Notes: generated from the sequence alone by a model not told the origin. A stretch of DNA of 64,000 nt from Paenibacillus oleatilyticus (GCF_018998565.1 NZ_JAHNZO010000008.1:62001-126000), one strand, 5' to 3'; numbered from the stretch's first letter, positions 43,894 through 53,583 are shown. Numbers and translations are program-made.

Positions 43894-45192
43894 ATGAAAA
43901 AGAGATGGGTTTCGGCCGTATTAGCTGTATCGCTCCTTGCCGGATGTTCGCCGGGAGGACAGACCGATCAAGCCGGTTCCGGGGATACCAGTGGAGCATC
44001 CGGCGGGGAAGCGGAAATTACGTTCTGGCGTCCCCAGGCGAGCGGCCCGGAGGATAACTTTTATGTCAAGCGGATCGAAGAATTCAACAAGGCCCACGAA
44101 GGGAAAATCAAGCTGAAGATGGAGGCTATCACGCGGGGCAATTCTTTTGCCTACGAGGATAAAATCAATGCGGCCGTAGCCTCGCACACCCTGCCGGACC
44201 TCGTCGCGATGGACGGGCCGAACGTGGCCAACTATGCCGCTTCCAGCATCGTTAGGCCGCTGGACGAATATTACACCAAGGAGGAGCTGTCCGACTTCGT
44301 GCCTTCCATCCTTCAGCAGGGGACTTACAACGGGAAATTTTACGCAGCCGGGTTGGCAGAGTCCTCCGTCGTGTTATTTTACAACAAGAAGATCATGAAG
44401 CAGTACGGTATCGAGCCTCCGACCAAGATGGAAGACGCTTGGACGTGGGATCAGTGGTACGAGGTCATGAAAAAGACGGCCCAGAACGGCGTGTTTGGAA
44501 CGAACATGATCAATGACAAAGGGGAATGGATGACCTACGCGTTCGAGCAGTTCTGGATTTCGAACGGGACGGACATCGTGAATAAGGAAGGCACCTCAGC
44601 GAAGGGCATGGTCAATAGCGACAAGGGCATCGAGGCGGCAAGCTTCCTGCAGAAGCTGGCGAAGGAAAAGCTGTTCAACATCGATCCGAAGCCGACGGAA
44701 TTCGAGGAAGGGAAGGCCGCGACCAAGCTGGGCGGACCTTGGAACATTCCGGGCTTCAAGGACTATCCGGACCTGGAGTGGGGTATCACGTATTTTCCGA
44801 AGAAGGCCGGAGGCGTTCAGACCGCACCTTCCGGCAGCTGGGCGATCGGCATCTCAGCGGACAGCAAGCATCCGAAGGAAGCGGCGGAGGCACTCAAGTG
44901 GCTGACGAATAAAGACAGCTCGACGCAGCTCGCCAAAGCCATCAGCATGCCGGCCAGCCGCAAGAGCGCCTACGATAGCCTGCCGGAGTACAACGACCTG
45001 CCGATGCGGGTGATCAAGGATCAGGTGACCACGGTATCGCACGCTAGGCCCGTAACGCCGGCTTATCCGGTACTCACGCAAAAATTCGCCGAAGCCTTAA
45101 CGGACATCATGATGGGCGCTGACGTGAAGAAGTCCCTCGATAACGTTGCGGCCAGTTACGACGAGGAATATAAACGGAATTTTGTCAAGTAA
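43894..45192 (+). CDS. sugar-binding lipoprotein of the fructan-locus ABC transporter
   Basis: The open frame extends 213 bp upstream, but the ATG at 43894 follows CAGGAGGGTG and encodes a lipoprotein signal with lipobox LLAGCSPGG (Cys18); 432 aa. The type-1 solute-binding pattern follows: EITFWRPQASGPEDNFYVKRIEEFNKAHEGKIKLKME, then LPDLVAMDGPNVANYA. The companion genes encode two permeases and a GH32 enzyme, so fructo-oligosaccharides, sucrose or levan fragments are the likely ligand. Confidence 0.9.
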   Translation: MKKRWVSAVLAVSLLAGCSPGGQTDQAGSGDTSGASGGEAEITFWRPQASGPEDNFYVKRIEEFNKAHEGKIKLKMEAITRGNSFAYEDKINAAVASHTLPDLVAMDGPNVANYAASSIVRPLDEYYTKEELSDFVPSILQQGTYNGKFYAAGLAESSVVLFYNKKIMKQYGIEPPTKMEDAWTWDQWYEVMKKTAQNGVFGTNMINDKGEWMTYAFEQFWISNGTDIVNKEGTSAKGMVNSDKGIEAASFLQKLAKEKLFNIDPKPTEFEEGKAATKLGGPWNIPGFKDYPDLEWGITYFPKKAGGVQTAPSGSWAIGISADSKHPKEAAEALKWLTNKDSSTQLAKAISMPASRKSAYDSLPEYNDLPMRVIKDQVTTVSHARPVTPAYPVLTQKFAEALTDIMMGADVKKSLDNVAASYDEEYKRNFVK

Positions 45193-45357
45193 TCCATGGG
45201 TAACCCATACTGCGGCATTCGGATGAGCTTCCTTTACCGGTTTCGGGGAGGGTATTGCAGGGCGTGGGTCAGAACCTAAGCCGCGGGTGCCGCACATCCT
45301 TCTTCACGGAGAGGAAGGCGTGAGGGACGGAACGATTCTTGAGAGGGCGGATCCATC

Positions 45358-46287
45358 ATGCAAACGATAAGCAATTCGTTAAAGAATAACCCTGGGGCGG
45401 CGGCTCCGGCCTCCATGCGAGTGCAGAGAAGAAGAGAAACGGTGGTCGGCTACTCTTTTGTGCTGCCGGCGGTGATCCTGCTGATCGTCTTTCTGCTGCT
45501 GCCGTTTGTTTTTGCCGTCATCTTCGGCTTTACCAAGTTCAATCTGCTGCGCCCGGATAAAATCCAGTTCATCGGTCTGGATAACTACATTACGCTGTTT
45601 AAGGATAAGTTGTTTTACAAATCGCTGTTCAACACGCTGTATTTCTCCGTCATCGTAGTGCCGGTTCAATCGGCGGTAGCTTTAGCGCTGGCGCTTCTCG
45701 TAAATAATCAGTTGAAAATGAGAAACGTGTTCCGGATCGCTTACTTTAGCCCGGTCATCACGTCCATGACGGTCATCGCGATCCTGTGGATTTATCTATA
45801 TAATCCGAATGAGGGGCTTGTCAATTCGGCACTCCATTTGTTCGGCATCCCGAATCAGCCTTTTCTGCGAAGCGCGGGTCAGGCGATGAACTCCATCATC
45901 TTCATGTCCGTGTGGCAGGCGGCCGGTTACCAAATGATGATCTTCCTGGCCGGACTGCAGAGCATCCCGAAGGATCTCTACGAAGCTTCTGCGATCGACG
46001 GCGCAAACAAATTTCAGCAGTTGAAATTCATCACCATTCCAAGCCTGTATAACGTGATCGTCTTCGTGCTCACCATTACCACGATCCAGGCGGTCAAGCT
46101 GTTTACCCAGCCTTACATTATGACGAACGGCGGGCCGGAGAATTCGACAAGGACGCTCGCGCTGCTCATCTACCAGCAGGGCTTCCAATTCCGAAACGCC
46201 GGGTATGCGTCCGCCGTATCGGTGATTTTCTTTGTGATCGTCGTGGTCATCTCCTTTTCCATGAAAAAATTACTTAAAGACAAGTAA
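45358..46287 (+). CDS. CUT1 ABC transporter permease (MalF type), fructan locus
   Basis: A 309-aa membrane protein with a first helix VVGYSFVLPAVILLIVFLLLPFVFAVIF and the EAA loop YEASAIDGANKFQQLKFITI near residue 205. It starts 165 bp after the binding-protein gene and ends 18 bp before the second permease gene. No ATPase is encoded with it; a shared MsmX-like ATPase is presumed. Confidence 0.92.
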   Translation: MQTISNSLKNNPGAAAPASMRVQRRRETVVGYSFVLPAVILLIVFLLLPFVFAVIFGFTKFNLLRPDKIQFIGLDNYITLFKDKLFYKSLFNTLYFSVIVVPVQSAVALALALLVNNQLKMRNVFRIAYFSPVITSMTVIAILWIYLYNPNEGLVNSALHLFGIPNQPFLRSAGQAMNSIIFMSVWQAAGYQMMIFLAGLQSIPKDLYEASAIDGANKFQQLKFITIPSLYNVIVFVLTITTIQAVKLFTQPYIMTNGGPENSTRTLALLIYQQGFQFRNAGYASAVSVIFFVIVVVISFSMKKLLKDK

Positions 46288-46305
46288 GAAGGGGGCCCAA
46301 GGATC

Positions 46306-47136
46306 ATGGCCGACCGGAAATCAACGGTGTTCCTCTATGCGGCGAATCTCGTCGTATCGCTCTTGTTCATTACGCCTTTGCTCTGGATGATCGTATCGTC
46401 GTTCAAGCCGGAGAACCGGATTTTTGCCGATTTGAGCTCGTTCAACGCGATTCTGCCGACGAGTTTTACGCTGGAAAATTACGTGAAGGCTTTTCACCGG
46501 ATTCCGATGATGAAGTACGTGTTCAACAGCTTGTTTTATGTCACCGTCATCTGCATCAGCGGGCTCGGCGTCAATTCGATCTGCGGTTATGCGTTGGCGA
46601 AGCTGCAGTTTAAGGGGCGGGAATTCATTCTTACAGCCATCATTGCGCTGATGATCGTTCCGTTCGAGAGCATCATTATGCCGCTGTACTTCGTAGTCAA
46701 CAGCCTGCACTGGGTCAATACGTGGTACGCCTTGATCGTGCCTTTCGTCGCCAACTGCTTCAGTATCTTCATGTTCCGCCAGTTCTTTATGGACATTCCG
46801 AATGAGCTGCTGGAATCCGCCGCCATCGACGGCTCTTCGCCGATCCGGACGTTCGTGTCCGTCGTCGTTCCCTTGTCGGGTCCGGTTTTTACGACCGTGT
46901 TTATTCTGGATTTCATCAACCATTGGGGCGATTTCATGTGGCCGATCCTGGTGACGACGGGGGAGTCGCTGCGGAACGTACAGCTCGGTATCCAGACGTT
47001 CTTCACCTTGCCGCCGGTGTATTACGGGCAAATCATGGCGACGCTGACGTTCACCACCGTGCCGATTGTACTCTTGTTCCTGTTCCTGCAAAAATATTAC
47101 GTCCAAGGGATCACGAGCACCGGGATCAAAGGGTAA
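46306..47136 (+). CDS. CUT1 ABC transporter permease (MalG type), fructan locus
   Basis: A 276-aa membrane protein with six predicted helices, an early SFKPENRIFAD segment, the EAA loop LESAAIDGSSPIRTFVSVV near residue 175 and the C-terminal end QGITSTGIKG typical of MalG-like permeases. RBS AAGGGGGCC. It is followed by the GH32 gene 40 bp downstream. Confidence 0.92.
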   Translation: MADRKSTVFLYAANLVVSLLFITPLLWMIVSSFKPENRIFADLSSFNAILPTSFTLENYVKAFHRIPMMKYVFNSLFYVTVICISGLGVNSICGYALAKLQFKGREFILTAIIALMIVPFESIIMPLYFVVNSLHWVNTWYALIVPFVANCFSIFMFRQFFMDIPNELLESAAIDGSSPIRTFVSVVVPLSGPVFTTVFILDFINHWGDFMWPILVTTGESLRNVQLGIQTFFTLPPVYYGQIMATLTFTTVPIVLLFLFLQKYYVQGITSTGIKG

Positions 47137-47176
47137 GTAGCCGGGACCCAAATCATACGTTTCGGAGGATGCTGCA

Positions 47177-48646
47177 ATGCGAGATAAGTACAGACCGCAG
47201 TTTCATTTTACGCCGGAAAAGAACTGGATGAATGACCCTAACGGGCTCGTGTATTATAATGGGGAGTACCATCTGTTTTACCAGTATCACCCGCATGGGA
47301 CCACCTGGGGCCCGATGCATTGGGGTCATGCGGTCAGCGGGGATCTGGTTCGTTGGGAGCACCGGCCGGTGGCTCTGGCAGCCGATGAGCACGGGGAAAT
47401 CTTCTCCGGCAGCGCCGTTGTAGATTGGCAGGATACCTCCGGCTTCTTCGGCGGGAAGCCCGGTCTGGTTGCGATCTTCACGCACCACCGGAACCCGGAT
47501 TCGGATGGAGGCCGTCCCGTAGAGCGCCAGAGCCTGGCGTACAGCGGCGATTTCGGCCGGACCTGGACCAAGTATGAAGGAAATCCGGTGCTTGCCGACG
47601 GCAGCCGGACCGATTATCGCGATCCGAAAGTGTTCTGGCATGAGCCTACGAAGCGCTGGAACCTGATTCTGGCCTCCGGCCAAACCGTTTGCATCTACTA
47701 TTCTCCCAATCTGAAGGATTGGACGTTCGCCAGCGAATTCGGCGAAGGGGAGGGCGCCCATCTCGGCGTCTGGGAATGCCCGGATTTATTCGAGCTGCCG
47801 GTTGACGGAGACGAAACCCGGACGAAGTGGGTGATGTTCGTCAGCGTGGGCAGCTCGCCGGAGCATCCGGAGGGCTCGAGAACGCAGTATTTTATAGGGA
47901 GCTTCGACGGGACCGTGTTCCGGAATGAGAACGCCCCTGAGACTGTCCTCTGGCTGGATTACGGCAGAGACAATTACGCAGGGGTCAGTTGGTCGGATGT
48001 TCCGGCCGAGGACGGACGCCGCATCTATATCGGATGGATGAGCAACTGGAAATATGCGCAGGTGACGCCGACAGAAAGCTGGCGAAGCGCCATGACCGTG
48101 CCGCGGGCTTTGTCGCTGAGAAGCGGTGGGGAGCGCGTGACCCTGACGCAGCAGCCCGTTCGGGAGCTGGAGAGGCTTAGAACGGAAGTTTACCAATGGA
48201 GGGATCATATTTTGGGTGAAGGCGGTAATCCGCTATCCGGTATGCGGCTGGGGTGCTTCGAGATGATAGCGGAGTTCGAGTCAGGTGAAGCGGACGAATT
48301 CGGCTTCAAGGTTCGTGCTTCGGATGCGCGCGAGACGGTCCTCGGGTATGATACCCGGAAGCAGGAGTTGTTCGTGGACCGGACCCGTTCGGGGGAAGCC
48401 GGGTTCCACGAGGGTTTCCCCGGCCGGCATGCGGCCAAGCTGGAGCTGCGGGAGAATCGGTTGAGACTGCACATATTGGTCGACACCTCATCGGTGGAAG
48501 TGTTCGGCGGCGACGGGGAAGCCGTGATCACCGATTTGATTTTCCCGGAATCGGAAGATCAAGAGCTCGTGGTGTATACGAAGGGCGGGAGCGCAAAGCT
48601 GCTTTTTCTGGACATTTTTCCGCTGCAATCGATTAGGGACGAATAG
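47177..48646 (+). CDS. GH32 beta-fructosidase
   Basis: A 489-aa protein of glycoside hydrolase family 32. The catalytic nucleophile Asp20 lies in NWMNDPNG (residues 16-23), the transition-state stabiliser in YRDPKVF (about 147-153) and the acid/base Glu200 in WECPDL. A C-terminal beta-sandwich follows the five-bladed propeller, ending near LHILVDTSSVEVFGGDGE. It lacks a signal peptide, so it should act in the cytoplasm on imported sucrose or short fructans. RBS CGGAGGATG. It is encoded with a CUT1 importer, not a PTS, so the substrate would enter unphosphorylated. Confidence 0.93.
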   Translation: MRDKYRPQFHFTPEKNWMNDPNGLVYYNGEYHLFYQYHPHGTTWGPMHWGHAVSGDLVRWEHRPVALAADEHGEIFSGSAVVDWQDTSGFFGGKPGLVAIFTHHRNPDSDGGRPVERQSLAYSGDFGRTWTKYEGNPVLADGSRTDYRDPKVFWHEPTKRWNLILASGQTVCIYYSPNLKDWTFASEFGEGEGAHLGVWECPDLFELPVDGDETRTKWVMFVSVGSSPEHPEGSRTQYFIGSFDGTVFRNENAPETVLWLDYGRDNYAGVSWSDVPAEDGRRIYIGWMSNWKYAQVTPTESWRSAMTVPRALSLRSGGERVTLTQQPVRELERLRTEVYQWRDHILGEGGNPLSGMRLGCFEMIAEFESGEADEFGFKVRASDARETVLGYDTRKQELFVDRTRSGEAGFHEGFPGRHAAKLELRENRLRLHILVDTSSVEVFGGDGEAVITDLIFPESEDQELVVYTKGGSAKLLFLDIFPLQSIRDE

Positions 48647-48670
48647 GCATCGTTGCCGCAGGAGGGGACG

Positions 48671-50290
48671 ATGATGAACAACATCTTGGTAGTAGATGAT
48701 GAAGCGATTCAAAGAAGAGTGCTGGCCTCCATGATCCGCAGAGCGCTGCCTGCAAGCCAGGTATGGGAGGCGAACAACGGCAAGGCCGCGCTGGAGCTCA
48801 TGCATTCGCAGCCGATGGATGTCGTCTTCACAGATATTAGAATGCCGATCATGGACGGCCTCGACTTTATCGAGAAGCTGAAGCAATCCTTTACCGGCGT
48901 CAAAATCATCATCCTCAGCGGATTCCGCTACTTCGAGTATGCCCAAAGAGCGATTCAGCTCGGGGCTTACGATTATCTGCTGAAGCCGATTAAGGAAGAG
49001 AGTATTACCGAAATTCTTGCACGGGTAAGAGAAAGCATCGACCGCGAACGGGCCCGGCAGCTCGAGAACGAAAGGATCAAAAGGCAGCTGACCAGTACCA
49101 TGTCCGTCTACTATGATCAGTTGCTTCGCGACTGGGTCACGCATGGAATCGGCGGGGCGAAATTTCAGGAGATGAAGGAGCATTTTTCGCTAAGGGCCCG
49201 TGGTACGGTACTCGTATCCCGGCTGATCGGGGAAGAGCTGCTCATAGGGCAAGAGGACAGCGCAAGCCGTGTATCAAGCATGATGATCAGCCGGATGGAG
49301 AGCTGTCTGCAGCAGGTAGGCTTGTCGGTCTCCTTTTTCAAGAAAGATAAGAGCCATATGATTACCGTGCTGACGTACGATGGGCCGGGTCCTGCCTTGG
49401 AGTCTCTGACGGAGCTGGCGCATCGGTTCAGAGAGCAAATGCTGGCACAGCAGGGAATCGTGCTGACCATCGGGATCGGCGGTCCTTGCGGCGAATTGTC
49501 CGGCAGGGGAAGGGATTCGTATAGAGAAGCGGTCGAGGCTGCTTCTTTTCGCTATTTTCTGACGGCGGATAGCGTCATCCCGTATTCGGCCGTTGCCGGG
49601 CGGATCCGGTCCATGCATTACGATCTTCTGAAGGAGGAAGAGGCGCTGAAGGAAGCGATCCGGATGATGAAGAGCGATCTCATCACGGCCACGCTGGACA
49701 AATTGTTCTCGCGCTTATTGGAAGGCGGCTTCCCTTACCCGGACCAGTGGCTCAAGTCGTTCCTTCGGATGGTCTACGGCATTGCGACGGTGATCAAGGA
49801 TCTCATGGAGGAGCGGAAGTATAAGCAACTGCTTTCGGAAACCGAAAGCAGCCTTAGCCGATGCGCTGATGTTCTGGAGTTCAAAGACCGGCTGACCGCG
49901 ATTTTGCTCGAGTTCATGAACATCCTGAGAAGCAACCGATCGAACCTGCACGAATCGATGATCGAGAAGTGCATCGCCTATATCGATTCGCATTATATGG
50001 AGGACCTCTCCCTGGAGCTCGTCGCGGGGCGGTTCTTCTTCAGTCCTAATTATTTAAGTTCCTTTTTCAAGAACCACCTGGGCATGACGTTCAGCAAGTA
50101 CCTCTCCCACATCCGGCTCAAGAAGGCCGTCGAGCTCTTGAAGAGCACGGACATGAAGGTCTACGAGATTGCCTCCCGCGTCGGCTTCAAGGACGACAAG
50201 TACTTCTACCGCGTCTTCCGCGGCCGCTTCGGCCTGACGCCGGATGAGTACCGGAGGAACTTGCTGGTGGAGGGGAAGGTTCGGGAGTGA
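48671..50290 (+). CDS. YesN-type response regulator with AraC output domain
   Basis: The frame starts with an upstream TTG at 48653, but CAGGAGGGGACG precedes two consecutive ATGs (48671, 48674), which I take as the start; about 539 aa. The receiver domain has the acidic pair in LVVDDEA, phospho-acceptor Asp near residue 55 in FTDIRMP, and the Lys of LKPIKEES. A long linker leads to a C-terminal AraC domain with LELVAGRFFFSPNYLSSFFK and VYEIASRVGFKDDKYFYRVFR. It probably activates the fructan locus with the sensor kinase at 41610. Confidence 0.92.
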   Translation: MMNNILVVDDEAIQRRVLASMIRRALPASQVWEANNGKAALELMHSQPMDVVFTDIRMPIMDGLDFIEKLKQSFTGVKIIILSGFRYFEYAQRAIQLGAYDYLLKPIKEESITEILARVRESIDRERARQLENERIKRQLTSTMSVYYDQLLRDWVTHGIGGAKFQEMKEHFSLRARGTVLVSRLIGEELLIGQEDSASRVSSMMISRMESCLQQVGLSVSFFKKDKSHMITVLTYDGPGPALESLTELAHRFREQMLAQQGIVLTIGIGGPCGELSGRGRDSYREAVEAASFRYFLTADSVIPYSAVAGRIRSMHYDLLKEEEALKEAIRMMKSDLITATLDKLFSRLLEGGFPYPDQWLKSFLRMVYGIATVIKDLMEERKYKQLLSETESSLSRCADVLEFKDRLTAILLEFMNILRSNRSNLHESMIEKCIAYIDSHYMEDLSLELVAGRFFFSPNYLSSFFKNHLGMTFSKYLSHIRLKKAVELLKSTDMKVYEIASRVGFKDDKYFYRVFRGRFGLTPDEYRRNLLVEGKVRE

Positions 50291-50304
50291 GGTGTTAATT
50301 AGGG

Positions 50305-50653
50305 GAACGAATGCTGCCAGATCAAGGAACGTTAGAGAGCGGCTTGACAATGATTGCACGGTGCAAGCAGGAAACGGGGGATATATGGCACCCACTTCGG
50401 TTGCCTCTTATTTTTTTGCGAAGGAAAACCGGTTGTCCGACCTGACGCTGCGCAGCCTGACCGATCAATGTGAAGCGATGATCAAGAAGCATTTGCGGAC
50501 TCCGGCCATCCTCGAAGCGAACGGGTGTTCTGCTCGGCAAACCGAAGCGGCCATTCGTTTAAATTTGCTTTCAGCTTTTACAACCATTTGAACCGGTCGC
50601 CCAAGGACAAGGAAGCATCCGTCGAGAACTTTCGGTATCTCATTCACGGATAA
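50305..50653 (+). pseudogene. decayed gene with at least two frameshifts
   Basis: Protein-like segments run on in different frames. An ATG at about 50310 gives LPDQGTLESGLTMIARCKQETGDIW, then another frame gives VASYFFAKENRLSDLTLRSLTDQCEAMIKKHLRTPAILEANG up to about 50590, then a third gives YNHLNRSPKDKEASVENFRYLIHG ending in TAA at 50651-50653. The composition is that of a coding gene but no single frame joins them. The parent family was not recognised. Confidence 0.5.
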
Positions 50654-50771
50654 GACGGGAGGGGAGCTGGGCAAAAAATCGGACCTGCGCGCCGCAGTTT
50701 GCAGCACTTTCGCCGAGCGGTTATGATAGAAACGTTATTTGCAAAAAAGAACGGACGGAGTGACGGGCTGC

Positions 50772-51704
50772 ATGCAGATTCACAACATTATCTTTACGGG
50801 CCGGATGTACCGGGAGCTGAATGCCGCATGGCCGGGAATCGCGGACAAGCAAGTCCGGTTTCTCGCCGAATCCGAGGTGAGCGAAGCCGATATGGCATGG
50901 GCCGATGCGTTTGTCGGCTTCAAGCCTGTTCCGGCGTTTCATCTGGAATCGGTCCGTTGGGTCCACGCGCTCGGAGCGGGCGTGGATGCATTCGTGTACC
51001 GCAAGCCATGGAAGCCGGACGTGCTGCTCACCCGTACAACCGGCTCGTTCGGACAGAAAATAGGCGAATATTGCCTCGCTCATATGCTTGCCGATCTCCA
51101 GCATCACGAAGCGTTCGCGCGCAGCCAGTCGAACCGGAGCTGGAACCCGGTTCCGCCTCTGCCGCTGTCCGGAAGCCGGGTGACGGTGATGGGTACCGGC
51201 TCCGTCGGGCAAGAGCTTGCCCGGATGCTGCAGGCGCTGGGAGTTCAAGTGTCGGGCGTTTCCATGCGCGGGGAAAGGAAGCCGCATATGGATCGTGTTT
51301 ATCCGTTGTCCAACATCGGGGATGCCGTTTCCGCCGCCGACTGGATAATCAATACTTTGCCGCTCACCGCACAAACGGATAAGCTGTTCGGGCGTGCGCT
51401 TTTCGCACGGATGAACGGGGCCGGCTTTATTAACGTCGGCCGTGGCCCGTCGGTCGATCAGGCTGCGCTGCTGGAGGCGCTTGATCAAGGCCATCTTCGT
51501 CTGGCGGTGCTCGACGTGTTCGAGGAGGAGCCGCTTCCCGATGCGTCCCCGCTATGGAAGCGCAAGGATGTGCAGGTAACGCCTCACGTAGCTGCCGTGA
51601 CTTCCGTGGAAGAGGCGCTGAGCGGTTTTCTGGACACACTGCACAAGCTGGAAGCGGGAGAACGGGAGCTTGCGAATCGGGTGGACCCGATACGTGGATA
51701 TTAG
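50772..51704 (+). CDS. D-2-hydroxyacid dehydrogenase
   Basis: A TTG at 50739 is in frame, but the ATG at 50772 has GGAGTGA upstream and gives 310 aa. It has the NAD-binding motif VTVMGTGSVGQELARML near residue 140 and the catalytic set Arg in NVGRGPSVD, Glu in FEEEPLP and His in VTPHVAAV. Members reduce 2-keto acids such as glyoxylate or hydroxypyruvate, or oxidise D-2-hydroxyacids. D-lactate from MurNAc would be one conceivable substrate, but it lies far from murQ. Followed by the Nudix gene after 60 bp. Confidence 0.88.
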   Translation: MQIHNIIFTGRMYRELNAAWPGIADKQVRFLAESEVSEADMAWADAFVGFKPVPAFHLESVRWVHALGAGVDAFVYRKPWKPDVLLTRTTGSFGQKIGEYCLAHMLADLQHHEAFARSQSNRSWNPVPPLPLSGSRVTVMGTGSVGQELARMLQALGVQVSGVSMRGERKPHMDRVYPLSNIGDAVSAADWIINTLPLTAQTDKLFGRALFARMNGAGFINVGRGPSVDQAALLEALDQGHLRLAVLDVFEEEPLPDASPLWKRKDVQVTPHVAAVTSVEEALSGFLDTLHKLEAGERELANRVDPIRGY

Positions 51705-51764
51705 ACGGTTGCCGTGATACGGAACTATGCAACGAGTTTTAGCTAGCTGGGGAGGAACAACACC

Positions 51765-52415
51765 ATGACGCCAAGCGATGAAATCTTTGACATTTTTGAC
51801 GAACGGATGAATCCGGCGGGACAGGCATCCCGCTCCGAGGTTCATGCACGGGGGCTGTGGCACCAAACGTTTCATTGCTGGATTGCGGTCCCTGCGGATG
51901 GGGATACGGAAGCGGTGCTGTTGTTTCAAGAACGGCATCCGGGCAAAGATACGTTTCCGTCATTGCTCGATACGTCCTGCGCCGGTCATCTGCTGGCAGG
52001 CGAAGCAGTCGAGGACGGAGTCCGCGAGCTGGAAGAGGAGCTTGGACTAAGCGTTCCGTTCGAAGCGCTCGTTCCCTGCGGGTTGTTTGCCGAGGAGGAC
52101 GTCATCTCCGAAGCATGCATCGACCGTGAGTTCTGCCATGTGTTTCTTCATGTGAACCGGCAGCCGCTGACCCAATACCGGCTACAACCGGAGGAAGTCA
52201 CGGGCTTATACCGGGTTCCGCTTGAGCAAGTACGGAAAATGGCTCAAGGAACGTTATCGGAGCCCATCCGGATTGCCGGCATTGCATCGGATGAGGACGG
52301 CGTGCCGGTGCCGGTCGAGCGGATAGTCGGACCTGCGGATTTCGTTCCGCATCCGGGAGCTTATTATGAGCTGGTGCTGAAGGCGATAGACCGGATAGGA
52401 AAATCCGCACTTTGA
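51765..52415 (+). CDS. Nudix hydrolase
   Basis: A 216-aa protein with a strong ribosome site (GGGGAGGAAC). The Nudix box GEAVEDGVRELEEELGL matches the GX5EX7REUXEEXGU consensus and provides the divalent-metal-binding Glu residues. The N-terminus (FDIFDERMNPAGQASRSEVHARGLWHQTFHCWI) is like that of isopentenyl-diphosphate-isomerase-type Nudix proteins. The substrate is likely a nucleoside or sugar diphosphate but cannot be named. Confidence 0.9.
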   Translation: MTPSDEIFDIFDERMNPAGQASRSEVHARGLWHQTFHCWIAVPADGDTEAVLLFQERHPGKDTFPSLLDTSCAGHLLAGEAVEDGVRELEEELGLSVPFEALVPCGLFAEEDVISEACIDREFCHVFLHVNRQPLTQYRLQPEEVTGLYRVPLEQVRKMAQGTLSEPIRIAGIASDEDGVPVPVERIVGPADFVPHPGAYYELVLKAIDRIGKSAL

Positions 52416-52638
52416 CGTAGAGCGCTAAGCCGCATCCGGGTTTGCCAAGAGCGGGGAAGCGGGGTAATAACAGAGAATCGGGAAATGAAGCAACGCTGGG
52501 AAATGAACGGTGTATTTCCCGGGTAAGCGCACAACTCGATTCGTTATTCGATTTTTCAGACTTTTTCGACAATGGTGTTGTCGGGTTTATCCTATATAAT
52601 GGGATACTTGCCATTCGTATAAAGAATTTCAAAAAAAT

Positions 52639-52702
52639 AAGCGGGTAACGCCGTTATCATCGACATTCCTCAAGAAAGTCGGATGAACGGGGATACCCGC
52701 TT
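52639..52702 (-). terminator. intrinsic terminator of the aldose epimerase gene
   Basis: A long nested stem, AAGCGGGT (52639-52646) pairing with ACCCGCTT (52695-52702) and an inner CCGTT/AACGG-type pairing; followed in the minus direction by TTATTTTTTT. Confidence 0.75.
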
Positions 52703-52710
52703 TTGCACCA

Positions 52711-53583
52711 TTATACGGACACGCGGCTGATGGTCAAGAACGTCTTATGCACGTCGCCCTCTGGCACTTCTACCAGCTCTTGCTTCCGGTTCAGCTCGTC
52801 GGTTTTGGCCATCCACGGCTCGACGCAGACGAAGCTTTTGCCGCTTACGGACCACAGCACGACATATTTGAACGGCTCGCCATACGTCATCCGCACGACC
52901 AAGCGCTCTGCCGGGCTGAAGGTAATGTCCCTCCGCTGCGCGTTCAGGAAAACGACCGATTCCGGCAGCTTATCGAGATCGATGATCCGGCCGTCGTAGC
53001 TTTTTTCCGTTCCGTCGTTGTAATCGAAATATTTCGTCGCGTCGGTTTCGTAGGCGAGCGCTTTGCGGTCGGCGACAAAATACGGATGAAATCCGGGGTA
53101 CATCGGCATCGGCTCTGCCGAGCCGTTCCGGTATTCCTGCTCGATGGTCAATTGACCGTTCTTCAACCGGTAGGTAAACCGAAGCTCGAAGTCGAACGGG
53201 TACGATTCCCGCGTTTCTGCGTCGCTGGCGAGCGTCAACGTAATGGCGGCGCCGTCATGGGTATCCGTCGATTCGACGCGCCAAGGGCGCACGCGGGCGA
53301 CGCCGTGATTTTTCATGCTATAGCGCTTTCCGTTCCATTCGTAGGCGCCTTCCGCAAGCTGCCCGGAAATCGGGAACAGTACCGGAATGCCGCCGCGGAT
53401 ATTCGCGTTCGGATCGTCGAACGTCGCCTTGTCCAAATAAAGCAGCTCCTGACCGTTCGCCCCGAAGCTGATGATGATTCCGCCGCGCTCCGGGGCGATT
53501 TTGAACCACGAACGGGTACTGTGCTCGATCAACTCGTATATCTCGTAGGAATCTTGGTAAGTGCGGATTTCATATGGTTTCAT
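52711..53583 (-). CDS. aldose 1-epimerase family protein
   Basis: A 290-aa beta-sandwich-type protein with the galactose-mutarotase-like pattern: RGGIPVLFPISG, NHGVARVRPWRVES (His region), FEFRFTYRLKNGQLTIE-type strand near 155 and MYPGFHPYFVADRK with the second conserved His. It resembles the YeaD/glucose-6-phosphate 1-epimerase-like branch. It interconverts sugar anomers. RBS AAGGAGACGG precedes the ATG. Single gene with a strong terminator. Confidence 0.85.
   Translation of the reverse strand: MKPYEIRTYQDSYEIYELIEHSTRSWFKIAPERGGIIISFGANGQELLYLDKATFDDPNANIRGGIPVLFPISGQLAEGAYEWNGKRYSMKNHGVARVRPWRVESTDTHDGAAITLTLASDAETRESYPFDFELRFTYRLKNGQLTIEQEYRNGSAEPMPMYPGFHPYFVADRKALAYETDATKYFDYNDGTEKSYDGRIIDLDKLPESVVFLNAQRRDITFSPAERLVVRMTYGEPFKYVVLWSVSGKSFVCVEPWMAKTDELNRKQELVEVPEGDVHKTFLTISRVSV

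Noticed and set aside
50244..50591. 115-aa ORF overlapping the end of the response regulator
   Set aside because: The first part is in a different frame inside the regulator gene and the rest is one frame of the decayed gene, so it is not a complete gene.
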